Source: an uncultured bacterium
Lineage (GTDB): Bacteria; Planctomycetota; UBA1135; GCA-002686595
Assembly (NCBI GenBank): GCA_937896235.1
Contig: CALBMX010000046.1
Span: 1 to 39,541 of the forward strand
Reading direction: 5' to 3'
DNA length: 39,541 nucleotides
Both the position numbers and the translations under genes were made by a program. The notes under the pieces are model-generated. The model searched no databases, was not told the origin of the DNA, and was given only the letters and a program-made list of their open reading frames with translations. Positions 23,886 to 32,265 of this stretch are shown here, one piece after another; position 1 is the stretch's first letter; every line of letters starts with the position of its first letter.

Positions 23886-24295
23886 AGAATCAGACGAAAG
23901 GCTCTGTCTATCCGTGTTTGACTTACAACGATGCCGAAGCCGCAATCAAGTGGCTGTGCCGGGTGTTCGGATTCACGAAGCGACTCGTCGTCCCTGACGA
24001 GACCGGTGGAGTTTTGCACTCGGAGTTGAGCCTGGGCAGCGCCGTAATTTTGGTGGGCTCCCCGCGAGTCGAAAATAAGCGTGTCAGTCCATTGGAGCTA
24101 GCAGGCCTGCACCAGATGCTGAGTCTCTATGTCCCCGATCCCGATGGCCATCACGATTGCGCGGTGGCTGAGGGTGCTGAAGTCGTGCAGGCCCTAGAAA
24201 ATACGCACTTCGGCGCGCGCGGCTATGGGGTTCGGGATCCTGAGGGACACTGCTGGCACTTCTCTAGCTACATCCCCGGTCAATACTGGGCGTAG
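23882..24295 (+). CDS. Second VOC-family (PhnB/glyoxalase-like) protein
   Basis: From the ATG at 23882, overlapping the previous stop as ATGA, the protein is 137 aa. It matches PhnB-like VOC proteins: VYPCLTYNDAEAAIKWLCRVFGFTKRL, then LHSELSLGSAVILVGSP, and the C-terminal GVRDPEGHCWHFSSY. It differs from its neighbour in sequence and looks like a different VOC subfamily rather than a recent duplicate. The two may work as a heterodimer or on unrelated substrates. A longer frame starting at 23819 runs through the upstream gene and is not supported. Confidence 0.84.
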   Translation: MKNQTKGSVYPCLTYNDAEAAIKWLCRVFGFTKRLVVPDETGGVLHSELSLGSAVILVGSPRVENKRVSPLELAGLHQMLSLYVPDPDGHHDCAVAEGAEVVQALENTHFGARGYGVRDPEGHCWHFSSYIPGQYWA

Positions 24296-24480
24296 CCGCT
24301 AAGGCCGCTTGTGCTGTTGTCCAAAGCGAAGGAGCAGCTGGGCTGGTTTCGGAGTTGGAAAATTCGAAAGAGTCGAAGGGGCGAACAGGTCGGCCGTGGA
24401 TTCCCGTTTCGCTCTCTTTTGCGCGCTTCCACAGTCCCTGCATCGACACTCGCGTGGCTTGGGCGTAGCCTGTTGAGTTC

Positions 24481-26460
24481 ATGAATGCCTCCTACCTAAG
24501 TCTGTACACCAACAGCGCCGCGTCCAAGCACGCCTGCTACCTCGCCTTCGCGGTGGCGATCGCTTGCGGGGCCTGTGCTGAAAGCGAAGGTGTCCCGCCG
24601 CGAACTCGAACCATCTCGGAAGGCACCGTGGAGCTCTTGTTTAATGAGAGTGCTCGTGTGGTCGTTCTTGAGAACAGCATCTTGCCCATCGCGGTGGAGC
24701 ACTTGCACCTGACAGACGGCGTGTTCAACGCGGATCGAATGCATGGGGCTCGGGAGCTTCCGGCGCTGCGGATGGCTCCTCCTGCTATGGTGGATGTCGA
24801 GGTCCCCCCCGGCGATCGATTTGAAATTCACGGCGGCTTTGCGATGGACCGAGCCGGCGTCAAAGCGGCCAAGTTACAAGGTCGGGTTACGATTGAATGC
24901 GCGGTCGATCTTGTCGAGGGCGACATCCACACCAGGCTTTTCAGCACCACCTTAGAGGCGGACCGCGCCAAGCCTCTGCAAGAGGAGTGGCAGGTCATCG
25001 GTGCGAATGGTGAACCTCTACAAGTACCAGGCGGTAGCAAGCTGCGGTTTTCGACCGAGGTGGTGGAAGGTGAAGGCTTGATCGCAAAGGGCGCCGCGCT
25101 ACCTGTTGGGATCGGAGGGCTCTCCATCCGGGAGGTGCGAGATGTCTCGAGCGACCAAGCGACGCCGGTGCGCCCCAACGTAATCGTTATGGTGATGGAC
25201 ACCTTGCGGGCCGATCACACCTCGACATTTGGCTATGAGTACGAGACAACTCCATGGCTTGACGAGCTTGCCAGGCGGGGAACCAAATATACCGGAGCCC
25301 GATCGACGGCGAGTTGGACATGGCCTTCGACCGCATCTCTACTCACGGGCTTGTTGCCAGCCGAACACGGCGTCGAGCGACCCGGGGAGTCCTGGTTGCG
25401 CGATGCGCATGTGACCTTGCCTGAGTACATGCAGCGAGCGGGTATGGCGACGGCGGCATTTACGGGGAACCGGTTGGTGAGCGCCGATTTCAATTTCGAC
25501 CAGGGCTTTCAGACGTTCCACAGTCCGAATCGAAATGAGTTCATCGACGGCGCCGAGCTTATGCCCCCCGCCTTGGACTGGATCGATACCCATAAGGACG
25601 AGCGCTTCTTCCTGTACCTGCACCTTGTGGATCCGCATAGGCCTTTTGCGCCTTTGCCGGCCTCGGTCAAGGCGCTCCCTGGCGAGCGCCCCGACGACCT
25701 TGGTAAACTCGCTTTCGGTGATCGCGTGGCGGACCTCCAAGAGGAGAGTTGGCGCATTCCCAACCGGCTCAAGCGCCCCCTCTTGACGAGTTTAATTCCC
25801 GCGCAGCATATGCCTTGGGTTGAGCGAAGCTACGACCAAGCGATCCACACTGGAGATTTCTGGCTGGGCGAGGTGGTGGCGCAGCTCGATCAGCTGGGAC
25901 TAACCCAAAACACCGTCCTTGTCTTTACTTCGGACCATGGGGAGGAGACCTATGAGCACGGTGATATCGGTCACGGCCAGAGCCTCTTCCCCGAGCTGAT
26001 GCACATCCCCCTTGTGCTTGCGGGCCCAGGGATTCCAGAGGGCTCCAGCATCGACGGCGTGATCTCTAATGCGGGCATCTTTGGCTACCTGAGCGCGCTG
26101 TCCGAGGGGCAGCCCGCCGGAGCCACTCGGCAGCCACTTGAGGCCGGCGCTGGGGCGGTGTTCTACTCAACTGAAAGGGGGCAGTGGAAGGGAGAGCGCA
26201 TGGTGACTTTACTCGGCATGGAAGACGCGGATTGGGCATTGCACTTCGCTCCTAAAACCGACGAGGTGATGTTGTTCGATTTGCGACTCGACCCACTTCA
26301 ATTCAAGGATGTCGCAGCTTCCAAGAGCGAAGTCGCAGCCCGCATGAAAAAGTTGCTCCTCGATCGTTATGCCCAGGCACTTGAGGTCCGCCTCGAGGGT
26401 GATGCCATGGGGGCCGGCGCCGGTGCGATCGAGGCGCTTCAAGATATCGGCTACCTATAA
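24481..26460 (+). CDS. Sulfatase-superfamily exported protein with threonine in place of the formylglycine cysteine
   Basis: The 659-residue protein opens with a hydrophobic signal (LAFAVAIACGACAE) that could be a lipobox. Residues about 40-225 form an N-terminal beta-rich region of unknown type. The alkaline-phosphatase/sulfatase domain starts at RPNVIVMVMDTLRADHTS (metal aspartates D240 and D245) and includes SDHGEETYEHGDIGHG, which gives the second metal pair. The segment that would hold CxPSR reads TWPSTASLLTG, so the cysteine or serine of a sulfatase is T280 and the arginine is T284. No formylglycine can form here. Threonine nucleophiles are known in the same superfamily in phosphoethanolamine and phosphoglycerol transferases, so a phosphodiesterase or transferase activity is more likely than a classical sulfatase. 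Confidence 0.85.
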   Translation: MNASYLSLYTNSAASKHACYLAFAVAIACGACAESEGVPPRTRTISEGTVELLFNESARVVVLENSILPIAVEHLHLTDGVFNADRMHGARELPALRMAPPAMVDVEVPPGDRFEIHGGFAMDRAGVKAAKLQGRVTIECAVDLVEGDIHTRLFSTTLEADRAKPLQEEWQVIGANGEPLQVPGGSKLRFSTEVVEGEGLIAKGAALPVGIGGLSIREVRDVSSDQATPVRPNVIVMVMDTLRADHTSTFGYEYETTPWLDELARRGTKYTGARSTASWTWPSTASLLTGLLPAEHGVERPGESWLRDAHVTLPEYMQRAGMATAAFTGNRLVSADFNFDQGFQTFHSPNRNEFIDGAELMPPALDWIDTHKDERFFLYLHLVDPHRPFAPLPASVKALPGERPDDLGKLAFGDRVADLQEESWRIPNRLKRPLLTSLIPAQHMPWVERSYDQAIHTGDFWLGEVVAQLDQLGLTQNTVLVFTSDHGEETYEHGDIGHGQSLFPELMHIPLVLAGPGIPEGSSIDGVISNAGIFGYLSALSEGQPAGATRQPLEAGAGAVFYSTERGQWKGERMVTLLGMEDADWALHFAPKTDEVMLFDLRLDPLQFKDVAASKSEVAARMKKLLLDRYAQALEVRLEGDAMGAGAGAIEALQDIGYL

Positions 26461-26462
26461 CG

Positions 26463-26476
26463 GGTTTGGCCAAACC
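26463..26476. other. Perfect 14-bp palindrome after the sulfatase-like gene
   Basis: GGTTTGGCCAAACC begins two bases after the stop codon. It can form a five-pair stem with a four-base loop in either transcript, between convergent genes. There is no T-run, so its role as a terminator is uncertain. Confidence 0.3.
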
Positions 26477-26640
26477 AGCGTTCGAGCATCGGGGGTCGTA
26501 GGAGCTGCCGGTCTCGAAAGTTTGTCCTTGCAAGGGCTCCCCACGGGCACCTCTACGGGGCCTTCCGGAGGGCCAGCATGGGCAACCTAGGAGAGAGGGG
26601 TGACCTCCTGCGGTGTCTGCGAGGGAGTTGACTACGCGGC

Positions 26641-29004
26641 CTAATCGATCGAGTCCAAAATCGATTGCAGCCGGTCGCTCAGGCCGCTCTCCCGATGCGA
26701 TTGGCTTGCGTTCCCGATCGCCATCTCCAAAGCGCGCTCGGAACCAACCAAGACGACTAGTGCTTTGGCGCGCGTGATCGCCGTATAGAACAAGTGGCGC
26801 TGCAACATCAAGTAATGGCGCATCACAAGTGGAATCACAACGCACGGATATTCGGAACCCTGGCTGCGGTGAACCGTGATTGCAAACGCGGGGCGCAAAT
26901 CTCCCAGCTGCTCAGGTTCGTAAAAGAGCTCCTGCTCCGGGTAGTCGACCACCAACCCGGAGCCGTCGGAATAGACCGATTTCACGAAGCCCATGTCGCC
27001 GTTGAAGACCTCGCGGTCGTAGTCGTTTTTCGTGTGGATGACACGGTCGCCCTCACGCCACGTGCGGTCCCGAAAGTTGAGCTCGTAACCTCTCTTGGGC
27101 AGCTGCTCGCGCAGGAGCTCGTTGATGTTGTCTACTCCGCACTCGCCTTTATACATCGGGGCGAGGACCTGCACGTCGCGGGTCCAGTCCAGTCCAAAGG
27201 TCTTGGGAATCCGTTCGGTGACGACGTCGACAAGGCGCTGAGCGGACTCGCTTTCGCCTTCAACGGGGAAGAAGTAGAAGTCGGATTTGGGCTCGCCCGC
27301 GCGCGGCAGAACGGGGAACTCTCCGGCAAGTATGCGGTGCGCATTGGAGACGATACGGCTGGTCTCGCTCTGACGGAAAATTTGGGTTAGGCGCCAGGTG
27401 GGGATGCACTTCGAGCGAAGCAGATCGGCCAGCACATTGCCAGCGGCGACCGAGGGGAGCTGGTCCGGGTCACCAACAAAAAGAAGTCGGGTCGGTGGCG
27501 CGATCGCCTTGACGAGGGCGTGTGCAATGATGATGTCCAGCATGGAAACTTCGTCAACGATGATGAGGCCAGCTTCGAGCGGCTTCTCATCGTTGTAGGC
27601 GAAGTTCTGCTCCATCGGATCGTAGCGCAGGGTGCGGTGGACCGTAGCGGCTTCGTAGCCAGTGGCCTCGGCCATGCGCTTGGCGGCGCGGCCCGTAGGT
27701 GAGCAGAGGATGACGTTTTGGCCAGCATTCTTGGCGAGCTCGACGACCATCTTGAGCACCGTGGTTTTGCCTACACCGGGCCCACCAGTGAGCACGCCAA
27801 GGGGTACGGACAACATTCCCAAGATCGCAGCCCGCTGGTCCGGGTGCAGCACGATGTCGGCGTGCGCTTCGACGGCCGCGAGTCCGGCCTCCGTTGCGAG
27901 CGCACTTGCTTTTGAGCTGCAGAGGCTGCCCAGGTTCGCGGCGAGCAGGCGCTCGCAAGTTTCGTACATCGGCAAGTAGATGAGCGTGACGCCCTCGCGC
28001 AGGTCCTCTTCCGAAATGACCTCGCGCCGCGTGATTAGCAGAGCGAGCGCGTCGGAGAGGGGACCGTTTTGGGCGACCTCGCCAAGCAGTTCGCGAGCGG
28101 CCGCGAACAGCTGCGACTCGGGCAACATCGTGTGTCCGTTGCTAGCGGCCTTGCCGAGCAGGTAAACAAGCGCCGCCTCGATGCGAGCGGGCGCGTTGGG
28201 TGCAAGCCCTAGGCTCCGCGCGGCGCGGTCAGCCGTGCGAAAAGCGATGCCGACGATCCCGGTCGACAGCAGGTAAGGATTCGCGCGCAGCTGGCCTTCA
28301 CAGTCCGGCCCGTACTTCTTGGCGACCGCTTCGATTTGCCAAAGGTTGAGCTCAAGGCTGGTGAGAAAGGCGCGCAGTTTGTGGGTGAGGAACGCCGTCT
28401 GAACGGACTCGATAAGGTCCTCGCGAACAGCACCACTCAGGCCTTTGATCCCGTCGAGTTTTTGGGGCGTATCCCGAATGATGTCGAGTGCCGTCAGCCC
28501 CAATTTGTCGACGATCCGCTCGGCTAAGGTCTCTCCAACGCCCTTGAAGCCTTTCGAAGAGAGGTATTTAACCAATCCTCGCTTGTCCGCCGGAGTTAAA
28601 ACTTCCGTCCGCGTGAACTTGAATTGGCGGCCGTGCATACGGTGGGAGGTCCACTCACCAAACAGCCGCAGGCGCATGCCCTCGGCGGGATCGATCATGC
28701 CTCCCACAGCGCTGACTCGGCCTGGGATTAGGTCCTCGGGATCACCGTAACCCTTTTCGGGCATTACCTTTAGAACCGTATATCCCGAGTCCTCGGCATG
28801 GTAGGTCACGACGTCGATGTCGCCCTGAAGGACATCCTCTCCGGACCTGGGCTCGGAGGGTTCCGTCGAGCTTTTTGAGGTCGTGGAATCTTTTGGGGCA
28901 GAGGAGGGCATGGGGGGCATGGCTCTAGGATCGCAAGAACGCACCGAGATTTCCAGTTGCCCCTTCCACCTCTTGGCGATGCGTAGGTAAACTTCTTGGC
29001 CCAT
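26641..29004 (-). CDS. recD2: RecD2-type ATP-dependent DNA helicase
   Basis: RecD2 is the RecBCD-independent form of the 5'-3' helicase RecD. The 787-residue protein has the N-terminal OB-like domain (LQGDIDVVTYHAEDSGYTVLKV), helix-hairpin-helix region (FKGVGETLAERIVDKLG, IKGLSGAVREDL), Walker A LTGGPGVGKTTVLK, CSPTGRAAKRM, Walker B IIVDEVSMLD, VGDPDQLPSVAAGNVL, QIFRQ, and the C-terminal VHRSQGSEYPCVVI and LFYTAITRAK motifs. The first 55 residues are low-complexity (serine, proline, threonine) and poorly conserved in this family, so the true start may be an ATG at 28920. The gene diverges from rpsU across about 100 bp. Confidence 0.93.
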   Translation of the reverse strand: MGQEVYLRIAKRWKGQLEISVRSCDPRAMPPMPSSAPKDSTTSKSSTEPSEPRSGEDVLQGDIDVVTYHAEDSGYTVLKVMPEKGYGDPEDLIPGRVSAVGGMIDPAEGMRLRLFGEWTSHRMHGRQFKFTRTEVLTPADKRGLVKYLSSKGFKGVGETLAERIVDKLGLTALDIIRDTPQKLDGIKGLSGAVREDLIESVQTAFLTHKLRAFLTSLELNLWQIEAVAKKYGPDCEGQLRANPYLLSTGIVGIAFRTADRAARSLGLAPNAPARIEAALVYLLGKAASNGHTMLPESQLFAAARELLGEVAQNGPLSDALALLITRREVISEEDLREGVTLIYLPMYETCERLLAANLGSLCSSKASALATEAGLAAVEAHADIVLHPDQRAAILGMLSVPLGVLTGGPGVGKTTVLKMVVELAKNAGQNVILCSPTGRAAKRMAEATGYEAATVHRTLRYDPMEQNFAYNDEKPLEAGLIIVDEVSMLDIIIAHALVKAIAPPTRLLFVGDPDQLPSVAAGNVLADLLRSKCIPTWRLTQIFRQSETSRIVSNAHRILAGEFPVLPRAGEPKSDFYFFPVEGESESAQRLVDVVTERIPKTFGLDWTRDVQVLAPMYKGECGVDNINELLREQLPKRGYELNFRDRTWREGDRVIHTKNDYDREVFNGDMGFVKSVYSDGSGLVVDYPEQELFYEPEQLGDLRPAFAITVHRSQGSEYPCVVIPLVMRHYLMLQRHLFYTAITRAKALVVLVGSERALEMAIGNASQSHRESGLSDRLQSILDSID

Positions 29005-29103
29005 TTTGGCACCGTCGGCTAGGAGGGGATCTTCATCGGACTTGAATCACCCGATGTCATCCACCGCGAGACACGCCAAAGGTAACTAGCAACAAGAATC
29101 CAT

Positions 29104-29319
29104 ATGTCGATCAAGATCCAGGTCCGTAGCAACGAGTCTCTCGAGGCTGCTCTCCGACGCTTTAAGCGTTCGTGTAACACAAGCGGTGTTTTCCGCCTCG
29201 CCAAAGAGAATTCGTGGCACGAGAAGCGCTCGGACTATCGTCGCCGCGAACGTCGTGAACGTATCCGCACGATTATCCGCTCTCAACGCAAGCACCAAGC
29301 TCGCGTTCGCCGCGGTTAG
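29104..29319 (+). CDS. rpsU: 30S ribosomal protein S21 (bS21)
   Basis: The 71-residue protein matches bS21: IKIQVRSNESLEAALRRFKRSC near the N-terminus, then a strongly basic tail (RRRERRERIRTIIRSQRKHQARVRRG). Length is the same as E. coli S21. In the family it sits near the 3' end of 16S rRNA on the platform of the 30S subunit and helps mRNA binding. A strong intrinsic terminator follows at 29388, so it is a single-gene unit. No Shine-Dalgarno sequence is apparent before its ATG. Confidence 0.95.
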   Translation: MSIKIQVRSNESLEAALRRFKRSCNTSGVFRLAKENSWHEKRSDYRRRERRERIRTIIRSQRKHQARVRRG

Positions 29320-29387
29320 ATAATTCATTGGTTCACGCCGTTCGGTAACCGCCGCAACGAGTCGGAACCCTTGGACACACTCAAGGA

Positions 29388-29424
29388 CCCCGGGTTGCCA
29401 ACCGATTGGCAGCCCGGGGTTTTT
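29388..29424 (+). terminator. Intrinsic terminator of rpsU
   Basis: A 13-bp stem (29388-29400 with 29407-29419) with one G-T pair closes over the six-base loop ACCGAT and is followed by five T residues at 29420-29424. This is a textbook Rho-independent terminator. It ends two bases before the ATG of the next gene, which is unusual. Confidence 0.93.
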
Positions 29425-29426
29425 CT

Positions 29427-30557
29427 ATGTCTCTATTCCCTAAAGACCGCGATCTAAGTGAGGCGCCCGACCGCGTTGTGGTTGAGGTGCGCGCTAGCGA
29501 CTTTCAGCTGCGCGGCGAGGATATGGTGATGAGGCTGGATGAATTTCTTGCGCATCACCTCACTTGGAGGTCGCGGTCGTCGGTGAAGCGCTTGATCAAG
29601 GATGGCTATGTGCTCGTGGCGGCGTCGCGCCCCGAGGATGCTCCGGCGGGGCACCGGTCACGGCTGGCGAGTCGGCCCCCGCCTCTTCGGACTCCAAGCG
29701 AGGAGCCGGTCGTGGAGAAGAGGCCCGGGCGCAGGTTGCTGGACAAGTCGATAGTGGTTGTCATGATTCCCGACGAGCTGCGGCTCGAGATGGATCTTAC
29801 CGACGTCGGTCCGCTGAATGTTGTCTACGAGGACGACCACGTGCTGATCGTTGACAAGCCGGCCGGGCTTGTCGTTCACCCGAGCGGGAGGCACCTGACC
29901 GACACGCTCATTCAGCGCATGCATAAGCACTTTCGAAGCAAAGATGCGGAGCGTGACGTCCCGGTGAAGTTGTGCCACCGATTGGATCGCGAGACGAGCG
30001 GGCTTGTGCTTGCAGCGAAGGACGCGGTGTCCCACGCGGCGCTGGTGAAGGCGTTTGAGGCGCGCGAGATCGACAAGCGTTACCTGGCCGTCGTTCACGG
30101 GTCCCCGGATCCGGCACAAGGCGTGATCGATTTTGATTTGGGACCTTCGTACGCGAGTGAGGTGCGCCTCAAGATCGCTGTGATCGCGGGCGGCTGGCCG
30201 TCGGTGACCGAGTACGAGGTGCTGGAGACAAGCAGGGGCCGCTTTGGGCCACTCGCACTGGTCGCGTGTACGCCGATGACTGGACGGCAGCACCAGATTC
30301 GCGTGCACCTAGCGTCGATCGGGCATCCGCTGGTCGGGGACAAACTGTATGGTCCCGACGAAGAGATCTTCATGCGAAACGCCGCGGGCGAGATGACTGC
30401 CGAGGACCGGGCCGCCCTGATCCTGCCACGCCACGCGCTGCACAACGAGCTGCTCGGCTTCACCCATCCTGCCACGGGAAAGCGCGTGCGCGTCACCTGC
30501 GAACTGCCTGCGGATTTAGTCGCACTGCATGCGCAGAAGCAGCTCGATCACCTGTAG
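29427..30557 (+). CDS. RluA/RluD-family rRNA pseudouridine synthase
   Basis: The 376-residue protein carries an N-terminal S4 RNA-binding domain and the RluA-type catalytic domain. The S4 part starts MRLDEFLAHHLTWRSRSSVKRLIKDGYVLV and resumes at LLDKSIVVVMIPDE; between them is an insertion of about 35 residues rich in proline, arginine and serine. The catalytic domain has VLIVDKPAGLVVHPSG, the active-site aspartate in HRLDRETSGLVLAAKD, and GRQHQIRVHLASIGHPLVGDKLYG. It is likely RluD-like, acting on 23S rRNA, but RluC-type specificity cannot be excluded. The ATG at 29427 is two bases after the rpsU terminator; an in-frame ATG at 29523, just before RLDEF, is an alternative start. Confidence 0.9.
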   Translation: MSLFPKDRDLSEAPDRVVVEVRASDFQLRGEDMVMRLDEFLAHHLTWRSRSSVKRLIKDGYVLVAASRPEDAPAGHRSRLASRPPPLRTPSEEPVVEKRPGRRLLDKSIVVVMIPDELRLEMDLTDVGPLNVVYEDDHVLIVDKPAGLVVHPSGRHLTDTLIQRMHKHFRSKDAERDVPVKLCHRLDRETSGLVLAAKDAVSHAALVKAFEAREIDKRYLAVVHGSPDPAQGVIDFDLGPSYASEVRLKIAVIAGGWPSVTEYEVLETSRGRFGPLALVACTPMTGRQHQIRVHLASIGHPLVGDKLYGPDEEIFMRNAAGEMTAEDRAALILPRHALHNELLGFTHPATGKRVRVTCELPADLVALHAQKQLDHL

Positions 30558-30565
30558 AGGCGAGG

Positions 30566-30603
30566 AGGCCCCATGGCGAATTGCAACTTCGGCTTCGGGG
30601 CCT
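30566..30603. terminator. Candidate bidirectional terminator hairpin
   Basis: AGGCCCC at 30566-30572 pairs with GGGGCCT at 30597-30603 across a 24-base loop that can fold further. It sits between convergent genes, ends in only three T residues on the plus strand, and has none on the minus strand, so confidence is low. Confidence 0.35.
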
Positions 30604-30608
30604 TTCGA

Positions 30609-31481
30609 CTACACGAAAAGGATCATCTGAAGCTGGTAGCGGAAGTCGTTGGCGACTTCGTTTTCTAGGCCTAGGGCCTCGAACGTTTCCAGCATCAGCT
30701 TGCGGGCGGCGTCGTCTTCGAAGGCACGGTCCTTCATGACGATTTCCAGCAGGTGGTCGAGGCCAGTTGCGTGGTCGCCCTTCGCTAGTAGTGCTTTCGC
30801 CAACGTGAATCGCGCGGCAGTATTCTTGGGATCTGCGTCGTACGCAGCCTGCAGCTCGACGATGTCCCCGGCGCCTTCCTGTAGCTCCAAGTGCGCGCGA
30901 ATCGCGCGACCTTCATCGGATTGCTGGAACACGTCATCGAGAGCTTCGTACCACTCGCGGGCCTCTTCAATACGGCCAAGGTCCAAAAGTAGGCGCGTCT
31001 GCAATACGCGGGCGTCGCCGTCTTCGGGGTATTCTTCGAGGTGCGCTTCGATACCGGCAAGTGCCTTGTCGAACTCGCCGATTGCTTGGAGTTCCTTGTA
31101 GGCTTGAAGTCCTGGCGCGGGAACGGACGCGGCGAACGCGTCTAGGAATTCGGTGAGCGCTTTAGCATCTGCGCCACCTTCGAAGGCGTCCGCGGGGCGC
31201 CCCTTGATGAGTGCGACGGTCGTGGGAAGGGAGCGAATTTGAAAGGCCTGGGCGAGCTCAGGTTTGCGATCGGTGTCGATTCTTCCGAGTAGGAACGCGC
31301 CGTCGCGAGCGATGGCCTCTGCCTCTAACAGGGGGCCCATCGTGGCGCAGGGCTCTGCGCGCTCGGACCAGAAGTACAGGACAACGGGTAGAGTCATGGA
31401 GCGCTCGACAACTTCGGTTTCGAAGTTGTTCTCGTCGACGTCGATGATCCAAGTAGGCGCTGAAGTAGGCGTGTCAGTCAT
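30609..31481 (-). CDS. CnoX/YbbN-like thioredoxin-TPR protein
   Basis: From the ATG at 31481 the protein is 290 aa. Residues 10-115 are a thioredoxin fold with VVLYFWSERAEPCATMGPLLE; the first cysteine of the usual CGPC is alanine (A42) and only the second (C45) remains, while the cis-proline is kept in IRSLPTTVAL. The remaining 170 residues are TPR-like helical repeats (LEEYPEDGDARVLQTRLLLDLGRIEEAREWYEAL and similar). This architecture matches CnoX/YbbN, a chaperone-type protein that protects substrates during oxidative stress. The loss of the redox pair suggests a holdase function rather than disulfide exchange, which is inference. A start at 31562 adds 27 unconserved residues. Confidence 0.82.
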   Translation of the reverse strand: MTDTPTSAPTWIIDVDENNFETEVVERSMTLPVVLYFWSERAEPCATMGPLLEAEAIARDGAFLLGRIDTDRKPELAQAFQIRSLPTTVALIKGRPADAFEGGADAKALTEFLDAFAASVPAPGLQAYKELQAIGEFDKALAGIEAHLEEYPEDGDARVLQTRLLLDLGRIEEAREWYEALDDVFQQSDEGRAIRAHLELQEGAGDIVELQAAYDADPKNTAARFTLAKALLAKGDHATGLDHLLEIVMKDRAFEDDAARKLMLETFEALGLENEVANDFRYQLQMILFV

Positions 31482-31590
31482 GGCTAGGGGGGGACGGTTG
31501 GTGGGGGAGATTTTAGATTCTTGACCGTCGCGCAAGAGGTTAACGTTCCCAGCGCGCGACAAACGCTCGCTCCTCGAATAGATTATCCCG

Positions 31591-32265
31591 ATGGCCCTTC
31601 TTCATCCAACTCCCGTCCTCTTCAACGGTCCCGTCGGCAAACTCGAGGGTTTGCTGGGCCCTCCAGGATCTTCGACCGACAACCCCGAAGAGAGTGCCCC
31701 CCCGCGGGCGCTGGCCGTCGTGTGCCACCCTCACCCATCTCACGGAGGGACGATGCACAACACTGTGGTCTTCCGCGTGGCGAAGGGCCTGCAGAGCGCC
31801 GGTTTGGCCGTGTTGCGCTTCAACTTTCGCGGGGTCGAGAATTCCGAGGGCGTCCACCACGGGGAAGGGGACGAGGAGGAGGACGCACGAGCCGCAATCG
31901 ATTTCCTGATGGAGCGCTATCCGCGCGTTCCTCTTTGGGCGGGTGGCTTCTCGTTTGGCTCCCGGACGATTGCCGGCTTGGCTCCCAGGGAATCGCGGAT
32001 CGAACGCGTGCTCTTCATCGCCTTGCCCGTGAGTGTTTACGAGTGCAAACCGATTGCCGATGTAAAGCAGCCGGGCCTGATGTTGTTCGCGGGCAACGAC
32101 GATTTTGGAACGTCGAAGGCGCTGAAAGAAAAGTTTCCCCACCTCGGCCCCCACCTAGAGGTCGACGAGATACCGGGCACCGACCACTTCTTCCGAGGGA
32201 AGACGCCGGAGCTCGAAGAGCGTGTTCGCACATGGGCCGTGCGCAGCTTGGAGTCGACGGATTAG
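31591..32265 (+). CDS. Alpha/beta hydrolase (dienelactone-hydrolase-like)
   Basis: The 224-residue protein has the nucleophile elbow GGFSFGS with S121, the HPHPSHGGTMHN segment (46-57) near the oxyanion hole, an aspartate in FAGNDDFGT and a histidine in IPGTDHFF. These complete a Ser-Asp-His triad. The HPHPxxGGxxxN motif is characteristic of a widespread small cytosolic hydrolase group (COG2945-like) without a defined substrate. TAGATT ends six bases before the ATG with GCGACA 17 bp further up, so a leaderless promoter is possible. The 3' end overlaps the following methyltransferase frame by 44 bp. Confidence 0.85.
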   Translation: MALLHPTPVLFNGPVGKLEGLLGPPGSSTDNPEESAPPRALAVVCHPHPSHGGTMHNTVVFRVAKGLQSAGLAVLRFNFRGVENSEGVHHGEGDEEEDARAAIDFLMERYPRVPLWAGGFSFGSRTIAGLAPRESRIERVLFIALPVSVYECKPIADVKQPGLMLFAGNDDFGTSKALKEKFPHLGPHLEVDEIPGTDHFFRGKTPELEERVRTWAVRSLESTD

